DNA of 64,000 nt from Erwinia amylovora (GCF_017161565.1 NZ_CP066796.1:1240001-1304000), one strand, 5' to 3'; shown: positions 30,860 through 41,111, counted from the stretch's first letter. Notes: a model not told the origin generated them from the sequence alone. Translations and numbers: made by a program.

Positions 30860-31908
30860 GGTTGCGTTCCCGCCTCACGGAAATGAATATCGCTGACGGC
30901 ACGCAGCCGTTCTGCTGCCTGTTCTGCGGTTAAATCACGTTGGGTTTCAGCCAGCATTTCGTAGCCGACCATAAATTTACGCACCGTTGCCGAGCGCAGA
31001 AGCGGCGGGTAGAAATGTGCGTGCAGCTGCCAGTGGGCGTTGGCATCGTCATTGAACGGCGCGCCGTGCCAGCCCATGGAATAGGGGAAAGAGCACTGAA
31101 ACAAATTGTCATAACGGCTGGTGAGCTTTTTCAATGCCACAGCCAGATCGTCGCGCTGCCCATCGCTCAGCTCAGTCAGGCGCTTTACAGGCGTTTTTGG
31201 CAGCAGCAGCGTTTCAAATGGCCATGCCGCCCACCAGGGAACAACAGCCAGCCAGTGTGGCGTTTCCACCACCGTGCGGCTGCCGTCTTGCAGCTCGCGC
31301 GCAGCGTAGTCAACCAGCATCGGCGTGCCGTTCTTCGTATAATAAGCGCGTTGCAGGTCGTCTTCGCACCGTGCTTCATTGGGCAAGAAGCTGTTGGCCC
31401 AGATCTGACCGTGCGGATGGGGATTCGAGCAGCCCATTGCCGCGCCTTTATTCTCAAACACCTGAACCCACGGGTAATGCTGGCCGAGATCGGCAGTCTG
31501 CCGTTGCCAGGTTTTAACCACCTCTGCCAGCCCATCCAGCGTCAGTTCCGGCAACGTTTTACCGTGATCGGGCGAAAAACAGATCACCCTGCTGGTGCCA
31601 CGCGCGCTTTCACAGCGCATCAGCAGGTCAGCGCTGTGCGGGGCGTCGGGCGTATCGGTCATCAGCGCGGCAAAGTCGTTGGTAAAAACATGGGTGCTGG
31701 TGTAATCGGGGTTTTTATCCCCGGTGACCCGCGTGTTGCCCGGGCAAAGAAAGCAGTCCGCATCGTAGGCAGGCAGCTTTTCCTGTGCTGGCGTCTCCTG
31801 TGCGCCCTGCCACGGGCGTTTGGCCCGGTGTGGCGAAACCAGGATCCATCGATCGGACAGTGGGTTATAGCGGCGATGAGGGTGATCGGCCGGATTAAAT
31901 GTCTGCAT
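30856..31908 (-). CDS. galT: Galactose-1-phosphate uridylyltransferase
   Basis: Transfers UMP from UDP-glucose to galactose 1-phosphate. 350 aa; the histidine-triad motif [11 protein letters not shown] contains the uridylylated His, and the zinc ligands lie in CFLCPGN and the downstream HPH. First gene of the unit here: in E. coli galE precedes it, but no galE lies upstream and the next gene is modF. UDP-galactose 4-epimerase must be encoded elsewhere if the pathway is complete, as reported for E. amylovora. Confidence 0.97.
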   Translation of the reverse strand: MQTFNPADHPHRRYNPLSDRWILVSPHRAKRPWQGAQETPAQEKLPAYDADCFLCPGNTRVTGDKNPDYTSTHVFTNDFAALMTDTPDAPHSADLLMRCESARGTSRVICFSPDHGKTLPELTLDGLAEVVKTWQRQTADLGQHYPWVQVFENKGAAMGCSNPHPHGQIWANSFLPNEARCEDDLQRAYYTKNGTPMLVDYAARELQDGSRTVVETPHWLAVVPWWAAWPFETLLLPKTPVKRLTELSDGQRDDLAVALKKLTSRYDNLFQCSFPYSMGWHGAPFNDDANAHWQLHAHFYPPLLRSATVRKFMVGYEMLAETQRDLTAEQAAERLRAVSDIHFREAGTQP

Positions 31909-31998
31909 ATTGAGTCCTGATATTCGTTATACGCTTGATGAACGACAGGGAAAAAATAGCATATTTCAGTGGCTGGAAGCGTGACCGGTTGTAAAAAA

Positions 31999-32014
31999 AT
32001 GGAATCGTTTACAC
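31999..32014 (-). promoter_or_regulatory. GalR/GalS operator upstream of galT
   Basis: On the minus strand GTGTAAACGATTCCAT, differing only at the last base from the external gal operator of E. coli (GTGTAAACGATTCCAC). It is 91 bp upstream of the galT start, so galactose-inducible control is expected despite the missing galE. Confidence 0.85.
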
Positions 32015-32087
32015 TAAGTGAAGAATCGCTGATTGCCGCTCCGTTTCGCGGGTAAATGCAGATATTCTGCCAGAGGAAGAATCGTTG

Positions 32088-32103
32088 TTGAAAACGATTA
32101 CAT
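32088..32103. promoter_or_regulatory. Possible second gal operator
   Basis: TTGAAAACGATTACAT keeps the central CG and the spacing of the GalR consensus but departs from it at three of the defined positions. Its centre lies 89 bp from the first operator, a distance compatible with a DNA-looping pair. Confidence 0.45.
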
Positions 32104-32171
32104 AGCGGGTCAGCAAGTTTTCGCCCTGTCATGCAGCAGGGCGAACTCTGTGCACGCGTCGGCATGCTGCT

Positions 32172-33635
32172 TTACAGGCTCTGCTGTAAATAGCGGTATG
32201 TCTCGCCGTCAGGGACAAAGCTCAGGCGATGGGTGACACAGCGCGGCGCATCTTCCGCATGGTGCGAGACAAAAAGCAGCTGGGTGCAGCCCTCGCCGAT
32301 CAGCACGTCGACAAAGCGGCGCACCAGAAGGCGGTTTATCGGGTCCAGTCCCTGCAACGGTTCATCGAGGATCAGCAGCGCCGGGTGCTTGACCAGTGCA
32401 CGGGCGATGAGCACCAGCCGCTGCTGGCCCCATGAAAGGTCGTGGAACGGGCAGTCAGCCATCGCCGCGCTGATGCCCAGCAAATCCAGCCACTGACTGG
32501 CCAGCATTCGCTGGCGGTCGGACACCGCCTGGTAAAGTCCAATTGAATCGAAATAGCCGGATATCAACACGTTACGCACGCTGCTGCTGACGCGGTAATC
32601 AAGGTGCAGGCTGCTGCTGACGTAGCCAATATGCTGCCTGATCTCCCAGAGGGTTTCTCCGCTGCCGCGGCGGCGGCCGAACAGCGTCAGGTCGTTACTG
32701 TAGCCTTGCGGATGATCGCCGGTCACCAGACTGAGCAGGGTCGATTTCCCGGCCCCGTTCGGGCCGACAATCTGCCAGTGCTGGCCGCGCTCCACCTGCC
32801 AGCTAAGCTGATGCAGGATGGGCCGGTCATTGTAAGACACCACGCCATTGTGCAGCACAATCAGCGGGGCATCTTCTGCCAGCGCCGGGATGGCGCTGTT
32901 ATGGTCGGCTTCAGGCAGCCTTATGGCTTTTTCACTGTGCGCTAACTGCGCCACCAGCGCTTCGGCGAGAATAGCCTGGCGCCTGCCGGTACGGATAAGG
33001 GCACATTCTGCCAGCACGCCCACCTGATTGATAAAAGCAGGAATTTCATCGAAACGGTTCAGCACCAGCACCAGCGTGACCCCCTGATGTTGCAGATCGT
33101 GCAGAACCTCGGCGAGACCGGCGCGTGAAGCGATATCCAGCCCGTCGAAAGGCTCATCGAGGATCAGCAGATCGGGCTGCGCCATCAGCGCCTGGCACAG
33201 CAGGGTTTTACGCGTTTCTCCGGTGGAAAGGTATTTGAAGCGGCGCGACAGCAGGTGCCCGATGCCGAACAGCGCGGCCAGCCGTTGACAGCGCGCTTCA
33301 TCTTTGATCTCTTCCTGAATCACTTCACTGACAAAATAGCCGGTATCCTCTTCGTCAACGCTAAGCAAATCGGTATTGTTGCGTTGCCATTCGTCTTCAG
33401 CACGCTGTTGTAATTGCTCCAGTGACAGGCGCCAGGGGCGCTGAAACTGGCTAACGAGGCTGCCTGACATTGGGGTCAGTTCTGCGGACAGAGCGCGGGC
33501 CAGCGAGGATTTGCCGCTGCCGTTAACGCCGACAAAAGCCCAGCTTTCCCCGGCCTGAATGGCCAGCCGATCAAGATTAAGCGTTCGGCTATCACTAAGG
33601 CGAAAGACAGCTTGCGCGATGTGCAACATTGACAT
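32172..33635 (-). CDS. modF: Molybdate-region ABC ATPase ModF
   Basis: 487-aa protein with two tandem ABC ATPase domains and no membrane part. First domain: Walker A GVNGSGKSSLARAL, signature LSTGETRK and Walker B LLILDEPFDGLD. Second domain: GPNGAGKSTLLSL, LSWGQQRLV and LLILDEPLQGLD. Downstream of modE in the same direction, as in E. coli. Its function is still unclear; possibly molybdate handling or photorepair-like (old name PhrA). AAAGGA precedes the ATG by seven bases. Confidence 0.95.
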   Translation of the reverse strand: MSMLHIAQAVFRLSDSRTLNLDRLAIQAGESWAFVGVNGSGKSSLARALSAELTPMSGSLVSQFQRPWRLSLEQLQQRAEDEWQRNNTDLLSVDEEDTGYFVSEVIQEEIKDEARCQRLAALFGIGHLLSRRFKYLSTGETRKTLLCQALMAQPDLLILDEPFDGLDIASRAGLAEVLHDLQHQGVTLVLVLNRFDEIPAFINQVGVLAECALIRTGRRQAILAEALVAQLAHSEKAIRLPEADHNSAIPALAEDAPLIVLHNGVVSYNDRPILHQLSWQVERGQHWQIVGPNGAGKSTLLSLVTGDHPQGYSNDLTLFGRRRGSGETLWEIRQHIGYVSSSLHLDYRVSSSVRNVLISGYFDSIGLYQAVSDRQRMLASQWLDLLGISAAMADCPFHDLSWGQQRLVLIARALVKHPALLILDEPLQGLDPINRLLVRRFVDVLIGEGCTQLLFVSHHAEDAPRCVTHRLSFVPDGETYRYLQQSL

Positions 33636-33706
33636 GATTAATTCCTTTAAAGGATTGCAGAGTCATCAGCAGCCACTCGCCATCCGTTGTTAAACCGGAG
33701 GCAAAT

Positions 33707-34486
33707 TCACACCAGCGTGGCGATAATGGCGCGATCGGCAGCAAAACAGGCGGTAACCGCAGCACCCGGTAAGAGATCCTGCTGGCTGATAAGCTGATTG
33801 TCCACCGTGGCGCACAGCGTTGCACCATCGCCGAAGGCAATCAACACTTCACTTTGCCTCCTTCCCCGTTCAATCTGGCTGATGATGCCGGGCAGCTGGT
33901 TATCCGCCTCTGCCGTGCCGCGGGTGACAGTAATCCACGGGGCTTTGATCATCACCAGCACCTCTTTTCCTGCTGCCAGCTGCAAGCGGTCAGCGCTCTG
34001 TTCGGTCAACGCAACCTGAATGTGGGTAACACCATCGTTTAGCAGTACGCTGACCTGCTGCTGCACCGGCTGAAAATCGCGGGCAACAATGCGGCCATAC
34101 AGCTGATTACGTGCGCTGGTTTGTAATGAAAAGCGGGCAATCGCTCCCAGCAGGCTGCCGGGTTGGGCATCATCCTGTAATACGTCAAAGGCTCTTTGCT
34201 GGATTTGTTCCAGCAGCGCATAAAGTTGTATCAGCCGTTCGCCACGAGCGGTAAGGATGGCACCGCCGCCGCCTTTGCCGCCGGCAGCGCGTTCCACCAG
34301 CGTAAAATCAGCCAGCCGGTTCATCTCATTGATGGCATCCCAGGCACTTTTATAGCTGATCCCCGCCAGTTTTGCTCCCTGACTGATCGATCCGCTCTCT
34401 TTCACCCGGCGCAGCAGTTCAATACGGCGCGGGTCGGCAAACAGCCGCTGCTGAAGTTTCAGGATCAAGGCAATTTCAGCCTGCAT
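33707..34486 (-). CDS. modE: Molybdate-responsive transcriptional regulator ModE
   Basis: Represses modABC and activates moa-type genes when it binds molybdate. 259 aa from the start I prefer: 34486 has GGAG six bases upstream and gives MQAEIALILKLQQRLFADPRR like E. coli ModE; the ATG at 34519 has no ribosome site. N-terminal winged helix (SGSISQGAKLAGISYKSAWD), the KGGGGAILTARGE segment and C-terminal tandem molybdate-binding (TOBE/Mop) domains. Operators match at 34912 and 50885. Confidence 0.95.
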   Translation of the reverse strand: MQAEIALILKLQQRLFADPRRIELLRRVKESGSISQGAKLAGISYKSAWDAINEMNRLADFTLVERAAGGKGGGGAILTARGERLIQLYALLEQIQQRAFDVLQDDAQPGSLLGAIARFSLQTSARNQLYGRIVARDFQPVQQQVSVLLNDGVTHIQVALTEQSADRLQLAAGKEVLVMIKAPWITVTRGTAEADNQLPGIISQIERGRRQSEVLIAFGDGATLCATVDNQLISQQDLLPGAAVTACFAADRAIIATLV

Positions 34487-34638
34487 AAGCGCTCCGGGGG
34501 CGACAGGGGAAACGCTCATTGTAACAGCTGGCGGCGGCGTGGCGTGGCGAAATAATTGCTTAAGAAGGCACGAAACGTCAGTGCATTGTGCGACTCTGGC
34601 GTTACAATTAGGTTTTTGTTCAGCAAGATGAGGTTTCC

Positions 34639-34803
34639 ATGCTGGAATTACTGAAAGGCCTTGCGTTAGCCATTTTGATGGTGCCGGTGGTGATGGCGAT
34701 TATTCTTGGTCTGATCTGGGGGCTGGGCGAAGTATTCAACATTGTTTCCAGGTTGGGACATCGTGACAATCGCCAGGCAACCAAAGGCCATTCTGTCCGC
34801 TAA
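34639..34803 (+). CDS. acrZ: Small membrane protein AcrZ, AcrB-associated
   Basis: 54-aa single-helix protein that binds the RND pump AcrB and affects export of some drugs. Begins [20 protein letters not shown] and continues [15 protein letters not shown], nearly as in E. coli AcrZ (49 aa); the charged tail ([14 protein letters not shown]) is a few residues longer. GATGAGG lies upstream. Located between modE and modA as in E. coli. Confidence 0.93.
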   Translation: MLELLKGLALAILMVPVVMAIILGLIWGLGEVFNIVSRLGHRDNRQATKGHSVR

Positions 34804-34911
34804 ATTTTGCCCGCTATTCTCTACGCCCGGTGATGCCGGGCGTTCTCGTTTCTGTCGTCGTTAACCTTTTTCTCACCGCTGCCGATATTAACGGTAACGG
34901 CTCTCCGAAGC

Positions 34912-34938
34912 ATCGTTATATCATCATATATATAGCGC
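34912..34938 (+). promoter_or_regulatory. ModE operator upstream of modA
   Basis: Imperfect palindrome with arms CGTTATAT (34914) and ATATAGCG (34930), matching the ModE pattern. It ends about 20 bp before the modA start, where binding would block transcription of modABC. Confidence 0.8.
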
Positions 34939-34957
34939 AACTCACTGGAGCATCATC

Positions 34958-35731
34958 ATGTCTGTAAAATGGCACCACTGGCTGGTTGCTGGCTGCATCA
35001 ACCTGAGTATTGGCGGCCACGCGCTGGCGTCCGGGCAAGTGACCGTGTTTGCCGCTGCTTCTCTGACGAATGCGTTGCAGGATATTGCCAGCCAGTATGA
35101 GAAGGGGAGAGCGGTGAAGATCGTCTCCTCATTTGCCTCATCCTCAACGCTGGCACGCCAGCTTGAGCAGGGCGCACCGGCGGATATGTTTATTTCTGCC
35201 GACCAGCAGTGGATGGACTATGTCGCCGGTAAGCACGCCATCGACAACGCCAGCCGCGTCAACCTGCTGGGCAACGATCTGGTGCTGATAGCGCCAACGG
35301 AGGCGAACCCGCAGCCGGTCAGTATCAGTAAAAGCACCGACTGGAAAAGCCTGCTGAAAGACCAGCGGCTGGCGGTCGGCGACCCGGATCATGTTCCGGC
35401 GGGTATGTATGCCAAAGAAGCGTTGGAAAACCTCGGTGCATGGCGGCAGCTTTCACCGTTGATGGCACGCGGCAACAGCGTGCGTGCCGCGCTGGCGCTG
35501 GTGGAGCGTGATGAAACCCCCTACGGCATCGTTTACGGGTCGGATGCGGTGGCGAGTAAAAAGGTTAAGGTGGTTGGCATCTTCCCGCAAGACAGCCACA
35601 GGCCGGTGGAGTATCCGCTGGCGTTGGTAAAGGGGCGTAACAATGCCAGCGCTGGCGCGTTCTATCACTATCTGCAAGGGCCGCAGGCGGCGGTGATTTT
35701 CAGACAATATGGATTTACCACGCTAAAATGA
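34958..35731 (+). CDS. modA: Molybdate-binding periplasmic protein ModA
   Basis: Substrate-binding component of the molybdate ABC importer, 257 aa. Signal peptide at residues 1-24 or so (ending HALAS), then the oxyanion-binding start VTVFAAASLTNALQDIASQY and the ligand segments FASSSTLARQLEQGAPADMF and VYGSDA. The stop overlaps the modB start by four bases. Confidence 0.96.
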   Translation: MSVKWHHWLVAGCINLSIGGHALASGQVTVFAAASLTNALQDIASQYEKGRAVKIVSSFASSSTLARQLEQGAPADMFISADQQWMDYVAGKHAIDNASRVNLLGNDLVLIAPTEANPQPVSISKSTDWKSLLKDQRLAVGDPDHVPAGMYAKEALENLGAWRQLSPLMARGNSVRAALALVERDETPYGIVYGSDAVASKKVKVVGIFPQDSHRPVEYPLALVKGRNNASAGAFYHYLQGPQAAVIFRQYGFTTLK

Positions 35732-36417
35732 TCCTCAGTGAACCCGAATGGCAGGCGGTAGCGTTAAGCCTGAAAGTATCCGTTATGGCAGTGGCAGGTA
35801 GTCTGCCGTTCGGCATCCTGATGGCGTGGATCCTGGTGCGCTGTCAGTTTCGCGGCAAAACCCTGCTCGACAGCCTGATCCATCTGCCGCTGGTGCTGCC
35901 GCCGGTGGTGGTAGGCTATTTGCTGCTGCTCGGGTTCGGGCGACGTGGGGTGATTGGCAAATATCTTTACGACTGGTTTGGCTTTACCTTTGCCTTTAGC
36001 TGGCGCGGTGCGGCACTGGCCTCGGCGGTGATTGCCTTCCCGCTGATGGTGCGTGCTATCCGCCTGGCGCTGGAAGCGGTGGACAGCAAACTGGAACAGG
36101 CGGCGCGTACCCTGGGAGCCGGCCGCTGGCGGGTGTTTTTCACCATTACGCTACCGCTGACGCTACCCGGCATTATCGTCGGGGCCGTGCTTGGTTTTGC
36201 CCGATCGCTGGGCGAGTTCGGTGCCACCATTACCTTCGTATCGAATATTCCGGGTGAAACCCGTACCTTGCCTTCGGCGATGTATACGCTGCTTGAAACG
36301 CCCGCAGCGGAAGGCGCGGCAGCACGTTTGTGTGTGATTGCTATCCTGCTGGCGCTGGCATCGCTATTACTTTCCGAATGGCTGACCCGTTGGGGTCGTA
36401 AGCGTCTGGGGCTTTGA
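35728..36417 (+). CDS. modB: Molybdate ABC transporter permease ModB
   Basis: Inner-membrane channel subunit, 229 aa with five membrane helices. The cytoplasmic coupling loop, which docks on ModC, is [27 protein letters not shown], containing the EAA-type Gly. The ATG at 35728 overlaps the modA stop. The modC start overlaps the TGA by one base. Confidence 0.96.
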   Translation: MILSEPEWQAVALSLKVSVMAVAGSLPFGILMAWILVRCQFRGKTLLDSLIHLPLVLPPVVVGYLLLLGFGRRGVIGKYLYDWFGFTFAFSWRGAALASAVIAFPLMVRAIRLALEAVDSKLEQAARTLGAGRWRVFFTITLPLTLPGIIVGAVLGFARSLGEFGATITFVSNIPGETRTLPSAMYTLLETPAAEGAAARLCVIAILLALASLLLSEWLTRWGRKRLGL

Positions 36418-37475
36418 TGCTGGAACTTGATTTCACGCAGAAACTGGGCGACCACCGCCTGACCATAAAGGCCGCACTGCCCGCCAGCGGGGTCACCGCT
36501 ATTTTCGGCGTGTCCGGCGCCGGTAAAACATCATTAATCAATGCGATAGCCGGGCTGAACGTACCACAGCAGGGCAGTATTACCCTTAACGGACGGGTAC
36601 TGAGCGATACGGCCAGCGGCACCTGGCTGGCCGTGGAGAAACGGCGAATTGGCTATGTCTTCCAGGATGCACGCCTGTTCCCGCACTACCGGGTGCGCGG
36701 CAATCTGCAATACGGCCTGACGAAATCGATGCGTGCGCAGTTTGATGACGTGGTGCAGATGCTGGGGATAGAGGCGCTGCTGGGCCGCTTTCCATGGTCG
36801 CTATCAGGCGGCGAAAAACAGCGCGTGGCGATAGGCCGTGCGCTGCTTACCGCGCCGGAGTTGCTGCTGATGGATGAACCGTTAGCCTCGCTCGATCTGC
36901 CGCGTAAGCGCGAGCTGTTAGCCTGGCTACAGACGCTGGCGCACCGGGTTAAAACGCCGATCCTGTATGTCAGCCATAGTCTGGATGAACTGCTCAGGCT
37001 GGCGGATAACGTGTTGGTGCTGGACCAGGGCACGGTGAAAGCCTTTGGCCCGCTGGAGAAAGTCTGGGCCAGCAGCGCGATGCGCCCCTGGCTGGCTGGC
37101 AGCGACCGCAGCAGCATTTTACGCGTGCAGGTGCTGAAGCAGCATCCGTATTACGAGATGACCGCGCTGTCGCTGGGCGACCAGCATATCTGGGTCAACC
37201 GGGTGAATGCGCCGCTGAATACGCCGCTGCGCATTCGCATTCAGTCGGCAGATGTTTCACTGGTATTGAAGCAGCCGATGGGTAGCAGCATCCGTAATGT
37301 GGTCCCGGCCAGAGTTGACGAACTGCTGGAGATTGACAACCAGGTTGAGGTGAAGCTGCTGGTGGGGCAAAGCGAGCTGTGGGCGCGTATTACGCCCTGG
37401 GCGCGTGATGAGCTGATGATTAAGCCAAATATGTGGCTGTTTGCCCAGATCAAAAGCGTGTCGATTACCACCTGA
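36417..37475 (+). CDS. modC: Molybdate ABC transporter ATP-binding protein ModC
   Basis: ATPase of the molybdate importer, 352 aa. Walker [15 protein letters not shown]-loop [11 protein letters not shown], signature [16 protein letters not shown] and Walker [20 protein letters not shown]; the C-terminal third is a Mop/TOBE regulatory domain that can bind oxyanion. The ATG at 36417 (TGATG junction with modB) is preferred over the TTG one codon upstream. Convergent with ybhA. Confidence 0.96.
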   Translation: MLELDFTQKLGDHRLTIKAALPASGVTAIFGVSGAGKTSLINAIAGLNVPQQGSITLNGRVLSDTASGTWLAVEKRRIGYVFQDARLFPHYRVRGNLQYGLTKSMRAQFDDVVQMLGIEALLGRFPWSLSGGEKQRVAIGRALLTAPELLLMDEPLASLDLPRKRELLAWLQTLAHRVKTPILYVSHSLDELLRLADNVLVLDQGTVKAFGPLEKVWASSAMRPWLAGSDRSSILRVQVLKQHPYYEMTALSLGDQHIWVNRVNAPLNTPLRIRIQSADVSLVLKQPMGSSIRNVVPARVDELLEIDNQVEVKLLVGQSELWARITPWARDELMIKPNMWLFAQIKSVSITT

Positions 37476-37505
37476 CTGGCCTTTATGGCCGTCAGTTAGC
37501 CGGGA

Positions 37506-38324
37506 TCAAAGGACCTCGCGATAAATCGTTTCAGCGATAGCGGGTTCCATGTTGCTACCGATAACGCGCTGCGCCCGATCCTTGATCGCCTGGTCCGCAT
37601 TACCCATTGCCACGCCTAAACCCACGGTCTCCAGCATGCTGAGATCGTTGTAGTTATCGCCAAAAGCAATGACGTCACTCATCTTGAAGCCGTTAGCCGC
37701 CACCCACTGCGCCAGGCGCTTGCCCTTGCTGTTACCGGCTTTGGCGATATCAACCTGGTCGTGCCACGACCATTCACAGGCCAGCCCCATGTCTGCTTCC
37801 ACTCGGCAGGCGAACTGCCGTAACGCGTCGGTATCGGAGTGAGCGAGGGCAAATTTCCAGATGGATTGCGCACCGCGTGCCGCGTCTGCCAGACTGTCGA
37901 CCTGCAAAAACGTCGGGCGCTGCGCCGGCGGCAGGGACTGTGCCCAATTAAGGGTGCGGGTAACATGGCCCATCTCGGTTTGGTAAAGCATTGCATTATC
38001 GATATACAGCAGGCCGTTGATGCGCGCTTCGTCAAGCATCTCAAGCACCTGGAGCGATTGCCCCAGCGGCAGCGGGTCGGATTCTAAGACAGTTTTTGCC
38101 TGGTAATCATACGAATAGGTGCCGTTACAGCAAATTGCAGGTGTATCCAGCGCCAGTGCCTGATAAAAAGGGTGGATAGCAACATGATGACGACCGGTCA
38201 CAATAAGGATTTTGATCCCCGCCTGCTGTGCTTTGTGCAGCGCTTCTATTGAGGCGGGCAGAATAGTCTTATCCGGGGTTAACAGCGTGCCGTCCAGATC
38301 GAGGGCGATGATACGATAGCTCAT
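37506..38324 (-). CDS. ybhA: HAD-family sugar/PLP phosphatase YbhA
   Basis: Cof-type HAD phosphatase of 272 aa; E. coli YbhA acts on pyridoxal phosphate and sugar phosphates. Motif I is IIALDLDGTLLTPD, motif II ILIVTGRHH, motif III the Lys of NSKGKRLAQWV, and motif IV VIAFGDNYNDLSML. Divergent from pgl; intact and of normal length. Confidence 0.93.
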   Translation of the reverse strand: MSYRIIALDLDGTLLTPDKTILPASIEALHKAQQAGIKILIVTGRHHVAIHPFYQALALDTPAICCNGTYSYDYQAKTVLESDPLPLGQSLQVLEMLDEARINGLLYIDNAMLYQTEMGHVTRTLNWAQSLPPAQRPTFLQVDSLADAARGAQSIWKFALAHSDTDALRQFACRVEADMGLACEWSWHDQVDIAKAGNSKGKRLAQWVAANGFKMSDVIAFGDNYNDLSMLETVGLGVAMGNADQAIKDRAQRVIGSNMEPAIAETIYREVL

Positions 38325-38461
38325 AACAGTTTCCGTGACGCAAAAGAGTCAATAAGTGTACACCTTGTGACGCCAGCGACAATACTGGCGGTGCAATCGT
38401 TCGGTGACGGTGGCGATACTCCGCCACTGTGGTGATTTTCTGTTCAGAACAAGGAGCATTG

Positions 38462-39454
38462 ATGAAACAAGTTGTTTATACCGCCAGCCCGGAAAGCCAG
38501 CAGATCCACGTCTGGCAGCTGAATGAGGAAGGTGCTCTGACGCTGTTGCAGGTGGTGGATGCGCCGGGCCAGGTGCAGCCGATGGTGGTCAGCCCGAATA
38601 AAGCTTTCCTTTACGTTGGCGTTCGTCCTGATTTTCGCGTGGTGGCGTATCAGATTGATGCTGAAGGTAAACTGAAAGAAGCAGGCCACGCCCCGTTACC
38701 CGGCAGTCCGACGCATATATCTACCGATCGTCAGGGGCGTTTTATCTTTGTCGGCTCGTATAACGATGCTTGCGTTAGCGTCAGCCCGATTGGCGATAAC
38801 GGATTACCGGGCGAGCCGCTTCAGGTGGTGAAGGGGCTGGAAGGCTGTCATTCGGCCAATATCGATCCCGGCAACAAGACGCTGTTTGTGCCCGCGCTGA
38901 AGCAGGATCGCATCGCGCTGTTCAGCCTGGATAATCAGGGTAAGCTGACGCCGTGCGCGCAGGCTGAAGTGAAGACCAGCACCGGTGCAGGCCCGCGTCA
39001 TATGGCGTTCCACCCAAACCAGCGTTACGCCTACAGCGTCAATGAGCTGGACAGCAGCGTCGACGTCTGGGATATCAGCGGCGATGAAGTGAAGAAAGTG
39101 CAGTCGCTGGATGCGCTGCCGGAAGGATTCAGCGATACGCGCTGGGCGGCAGATATTCATATCACCCCGGACGGACGCCATCTGTACAGCTGCGATCGCA
39201 CCGCCAGTCATATCACCCTCTTTTCTGTCAGCGCCGATGGCAGCAGCCTGAAGGTGGAAGGTTTCCAGCCGACCGAAACGCAGCCGCGCGGTTTCAATAT
39301 TGACCACAGCGGTCAGTATCTGGTGGCGGCCGGGCAGAAATCCCATCATATCGAAGTGTACAGAATCAGCGCCGATCGCGGTCTGCTACAGCCGCTGGCG
39401 CGTTATGCCGTCGGCCAGGGGCCGATGTGGGTAGTGATTAACCCGCTGGGTTAA
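38462..39454 (+). CDS. pgl: 6-phosphogluconolactonase
   Basis: Hydrolyses 6-phosphogluconolactone in the oxidative pentose-phosphate pathway. 330 aa seven-bladed propeller of the YbhE type, opening [20 protein letters not shown] and containing [38 protein letters not shown] and [13 protein letters not shown]. The ATG at 38462 follows AAGGAG; an in-frame GTG at 38429 gives an extension with no homology. Confidence 0.95.
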   Translation: MKQVVYTASPESQQIHVWQLNEEGALTLLQVVDAPGQVQPMVVSPNKAFLYVGVRPDFRVVAYQIDAEGKLKEAGHAPLPGSPTHISTDRQGRFIFVGSYNDACVSVSPIGDNGLPGEPLQVVKGLEGCHSANIDPGNKTLFVPALKQDRIALFSLDNQGKLTPCAQAEVKTSTGAGPRHMAFHPNQRYAYSVNELDSSVDVWDISGDEVKKVQSLDALPEGFSDTRWAADIHITPDGRHLYSCDRTASHITLFSVSADGSSLKVEGFQPTETQPRGFNIDHSGQYLVAAGQKSHHIEVYRISADRGLLQPLARYAVGQGPMWVVINPLG

Positions 39455-39480
39455 TCAGCCGGGGCTGCCTGACGGCGTGA

Positions 39481-39509
39481 AAAAGGCGGAGCGGAAAACC
39501 GCTCCGCCA
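39481..39509 (-). terminator. Terminator of ybhB
   Basis: Ten-base-pair stem GGCGGAGCGG / CCGCTCCGCC with an AAAA loop, followed on the minus strand by five T residues. It lies between the convergent genes pgl and ybhB. Confidence 0.85.
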
Positions 39510-39538
39510 TGACTGCACGGGATAAGCAGCGGCGCAAA

Positions 39539-40015
39539 TCAGTTATAGATGGCAGTGATCGACGCGCTGGCCAGCACATGGAAATGCACATTAAAGCCCA
39601 CCAGCGCAGCGCTGGCCTGTTCATCCACCTCCAGCCTGTCAACATCAAGCGCGTGGACGGTGAAAATATAGCGGTGACTTTCACCTTCAGGTGGAGCAGC
39701 ACCGCCGTAGCCCGCGCTGCCGAAATCGGTACGCGTTTGCAGGCTGCCGACAGGCAGTTCGGCCTTGCCGGAACCCGCGCCCGGCTTTAATTCACGCGTG
39801 TCGGCTGGCAGGTTGGCGACCACCCAATGCCACCAGCCGGAACCGGTGGGCGCATCGGGATCGTAGCAGGTGACAACAAAACTTTTGCTGCCCGGCGGTA
39901 CATCGTGCCAGGCGAGGTGGGGTGACAGGTTATCGCCCTGGTAGCCCATCGCATTCAATACCTGGCGTTCCGGTAGCTTATCGCCGTCGTTAAAATCCTG
40001 GCTAATGAGTTTCAT
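39539..40015 (-). CDS. ybhB: Phosphatidylethanolamine-binding (Raf kinase inhibitor-like) protein YbhB
   Basis: 158-aa PEBP-fold cytoplasmic protein of unknown role. The ligand-pocket motifs are CYDPDAPTGSGWWHWVVANL and GAAPPEGESHRYIFTVHAL. The start at 40015 (MKLISQDFNDGDKLP) has CGGAG seven bases upstream and matches E. coli; a longer reading from 40051 has no such support. In E. coli several genes lie between pgl and ybhB; here they are direct neighbours. Confidence 0.94.
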   Translation of the reverse strand: MKLISQDFNDGDKLPERQVLNAMGYQGDNLSPHLAWHDVPPGSKSFVVTCYDPDAPTGSGWWHWVVANLPADTRELKPGAGSGKAELPVGSLQTRTDFGSAGYGGAAPPEGESHRYIFTVHALDVDRLEVDEQASAALVGFNVHFHVLASASITAIYN

Positions 40016-40055
40016 CTTGACTCCGTTTGGGGTTATTTCCTGTTGAAGCAATACC

Positions 40056-41111
40056 TTAACGCTTTAGCGCGGGCTTGTCTTGTGCCACGCGAACCACCAC
40101 TTTGCCGAAATTTTTTCCTTCAAGCATGCCAAAAAACGCTTCCGGCGCATTATCCAGCCCGTCGATGATATCCTCGCGGAAAACCAGCCTGTCTTCGGCG
40201 ACCCACCGGCTCATCTGCTGGAAAAACTCGTCAAAGCGCTGACCGTAATCCTGATTAATAATGAAGCCTTCAATGCGCAGACGCTTACGCAGAATAGCGC
40301 TTTGCAGCAGCGGCAGACGGTCGGGACCCTCAGCGATGCCGGTGCGGTTGTAGTCGGCGATCAGCCCGCACACCGGAATGCGCCCTTTGGTATTCATCAG
40401 CGGCAGCACGCTGTTAAATACCTTACCGCCAACGCTTTCGAAATAAACGTCGATACCGTCCGCGCAGTGGCGGCTCAGCTGTTCTGCCAGATTATCATCG
40501 CGGTGATCGAGGCAGCGATCAAAGCCCAGCACCTGTTCGGCATAGCGGCACTTTTCCGCACCGCCGGCAATGCCAACCACATGACAGCCCTTCAGTCTGG
40601 CGATCTGCCCCACCAGCGAACCCACCGCACCGGTGGCGGCAGCCACTACTACCGTTTCTCCCGGCTGCGGGTTGCCGATATCCAGCAGCCCCATATAAGC
40701 GGTAAAGCCCGGCATCCCCAGCATGCCGAGCGCCCACGACGGATGCTCAAGCACCGGGCCGCTAAGCTTGATGAGGTCGCGTCCGTCCGACAGGGCGAAA
40801 TCCTGCCAGCCGCTGCCGCTGACGACCCAGTCGCCAACGCCAAAGTCGCTGTGCTCAGAACGCTCAACCACCGCCACCGTGCCGCCGCACATCACCTCGT
40901 TCAGCGCGACCGGTGGCGCGTAAGAAGGGGCGTCGCTCATGCGCCCGCGCATATAGGGGTCGAGCGACAGCCAGACGGTGCGCAGCAGCACCTGTCCGGC
41001 GCCAGGCACCGGTACCGGCTGTGATTCAAGGCGGAAACTGGCGGCGGTGGGCGCGCCGTGCGGGCGCGAAGCCAGTAGCAGGCGGCGATTAGTCTGTTTA
41101 TCTTGTGGCAT
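40056..41111 (-). CDS. curA: NADP-dependent oxidoreductase, CurA/YncB type
   Basis: Zinc-independent medium-chain reductase of 351 aa, similar to E. coli CurA, which reduces curcumin and related double bonds with NADPH. Typical segments: NRRLLLASRPHGAPT, SLDPYMRGRMSDAPSYAPPV, GMLGMPGFTAYMGLLDIGNP, the dinucleotide loop VAAATGAVGSLVGQIARLKG and GKNFGKVVVRV. The start at 41111 has GGAGG upstream. In E. coli this gene is elsewhere; here it sits between ybhB and bioA. Substrate in this organism unknown. Confidence 0.9.
   Translation of the reverse strand: MPQDKQTNRRLLLASRPHGAPTAASFRLESQPVPVPGAGQVLLRTVWLSLDPYMRGRMSDAPSYAPPVALNEVMCGGTVAVVERSEHSDFGVGDWVVSGSGWQDFALSDGRDLIKLSGPVLEHPSWALGMLGMPGFTAYMGLLDIGNPQPGETVVVAAATGAVGSLVGQIARLKGCHVVGIAGGAEKCRYAEQVLGFDRCLDHRDDNLAEQLSRHCADGIDVYFESVGGKVFNSVLPLMNTKGRIPVCGLIADYNRTGIAEGPDRLPLLQSAILRKRLRIEGFIINQDYGQRFDEFFQQMSRWVAEDRLVFREDIIDGLDNAPEAFFGMLEGKNFGKVVVRVAQDKPALKR

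Noticed and set aside
30940..31920. 326-codon plus-strand open frame opposite galT
   Set aside because: Antisense of a clear galT; no family resemblance.
40080..41024. 314-codon open frame on the plus strand opposite the CurA-like gene
   Set aside because: GC-rich antisense shadow; the minus-strand reading matches a known family along its whole length.
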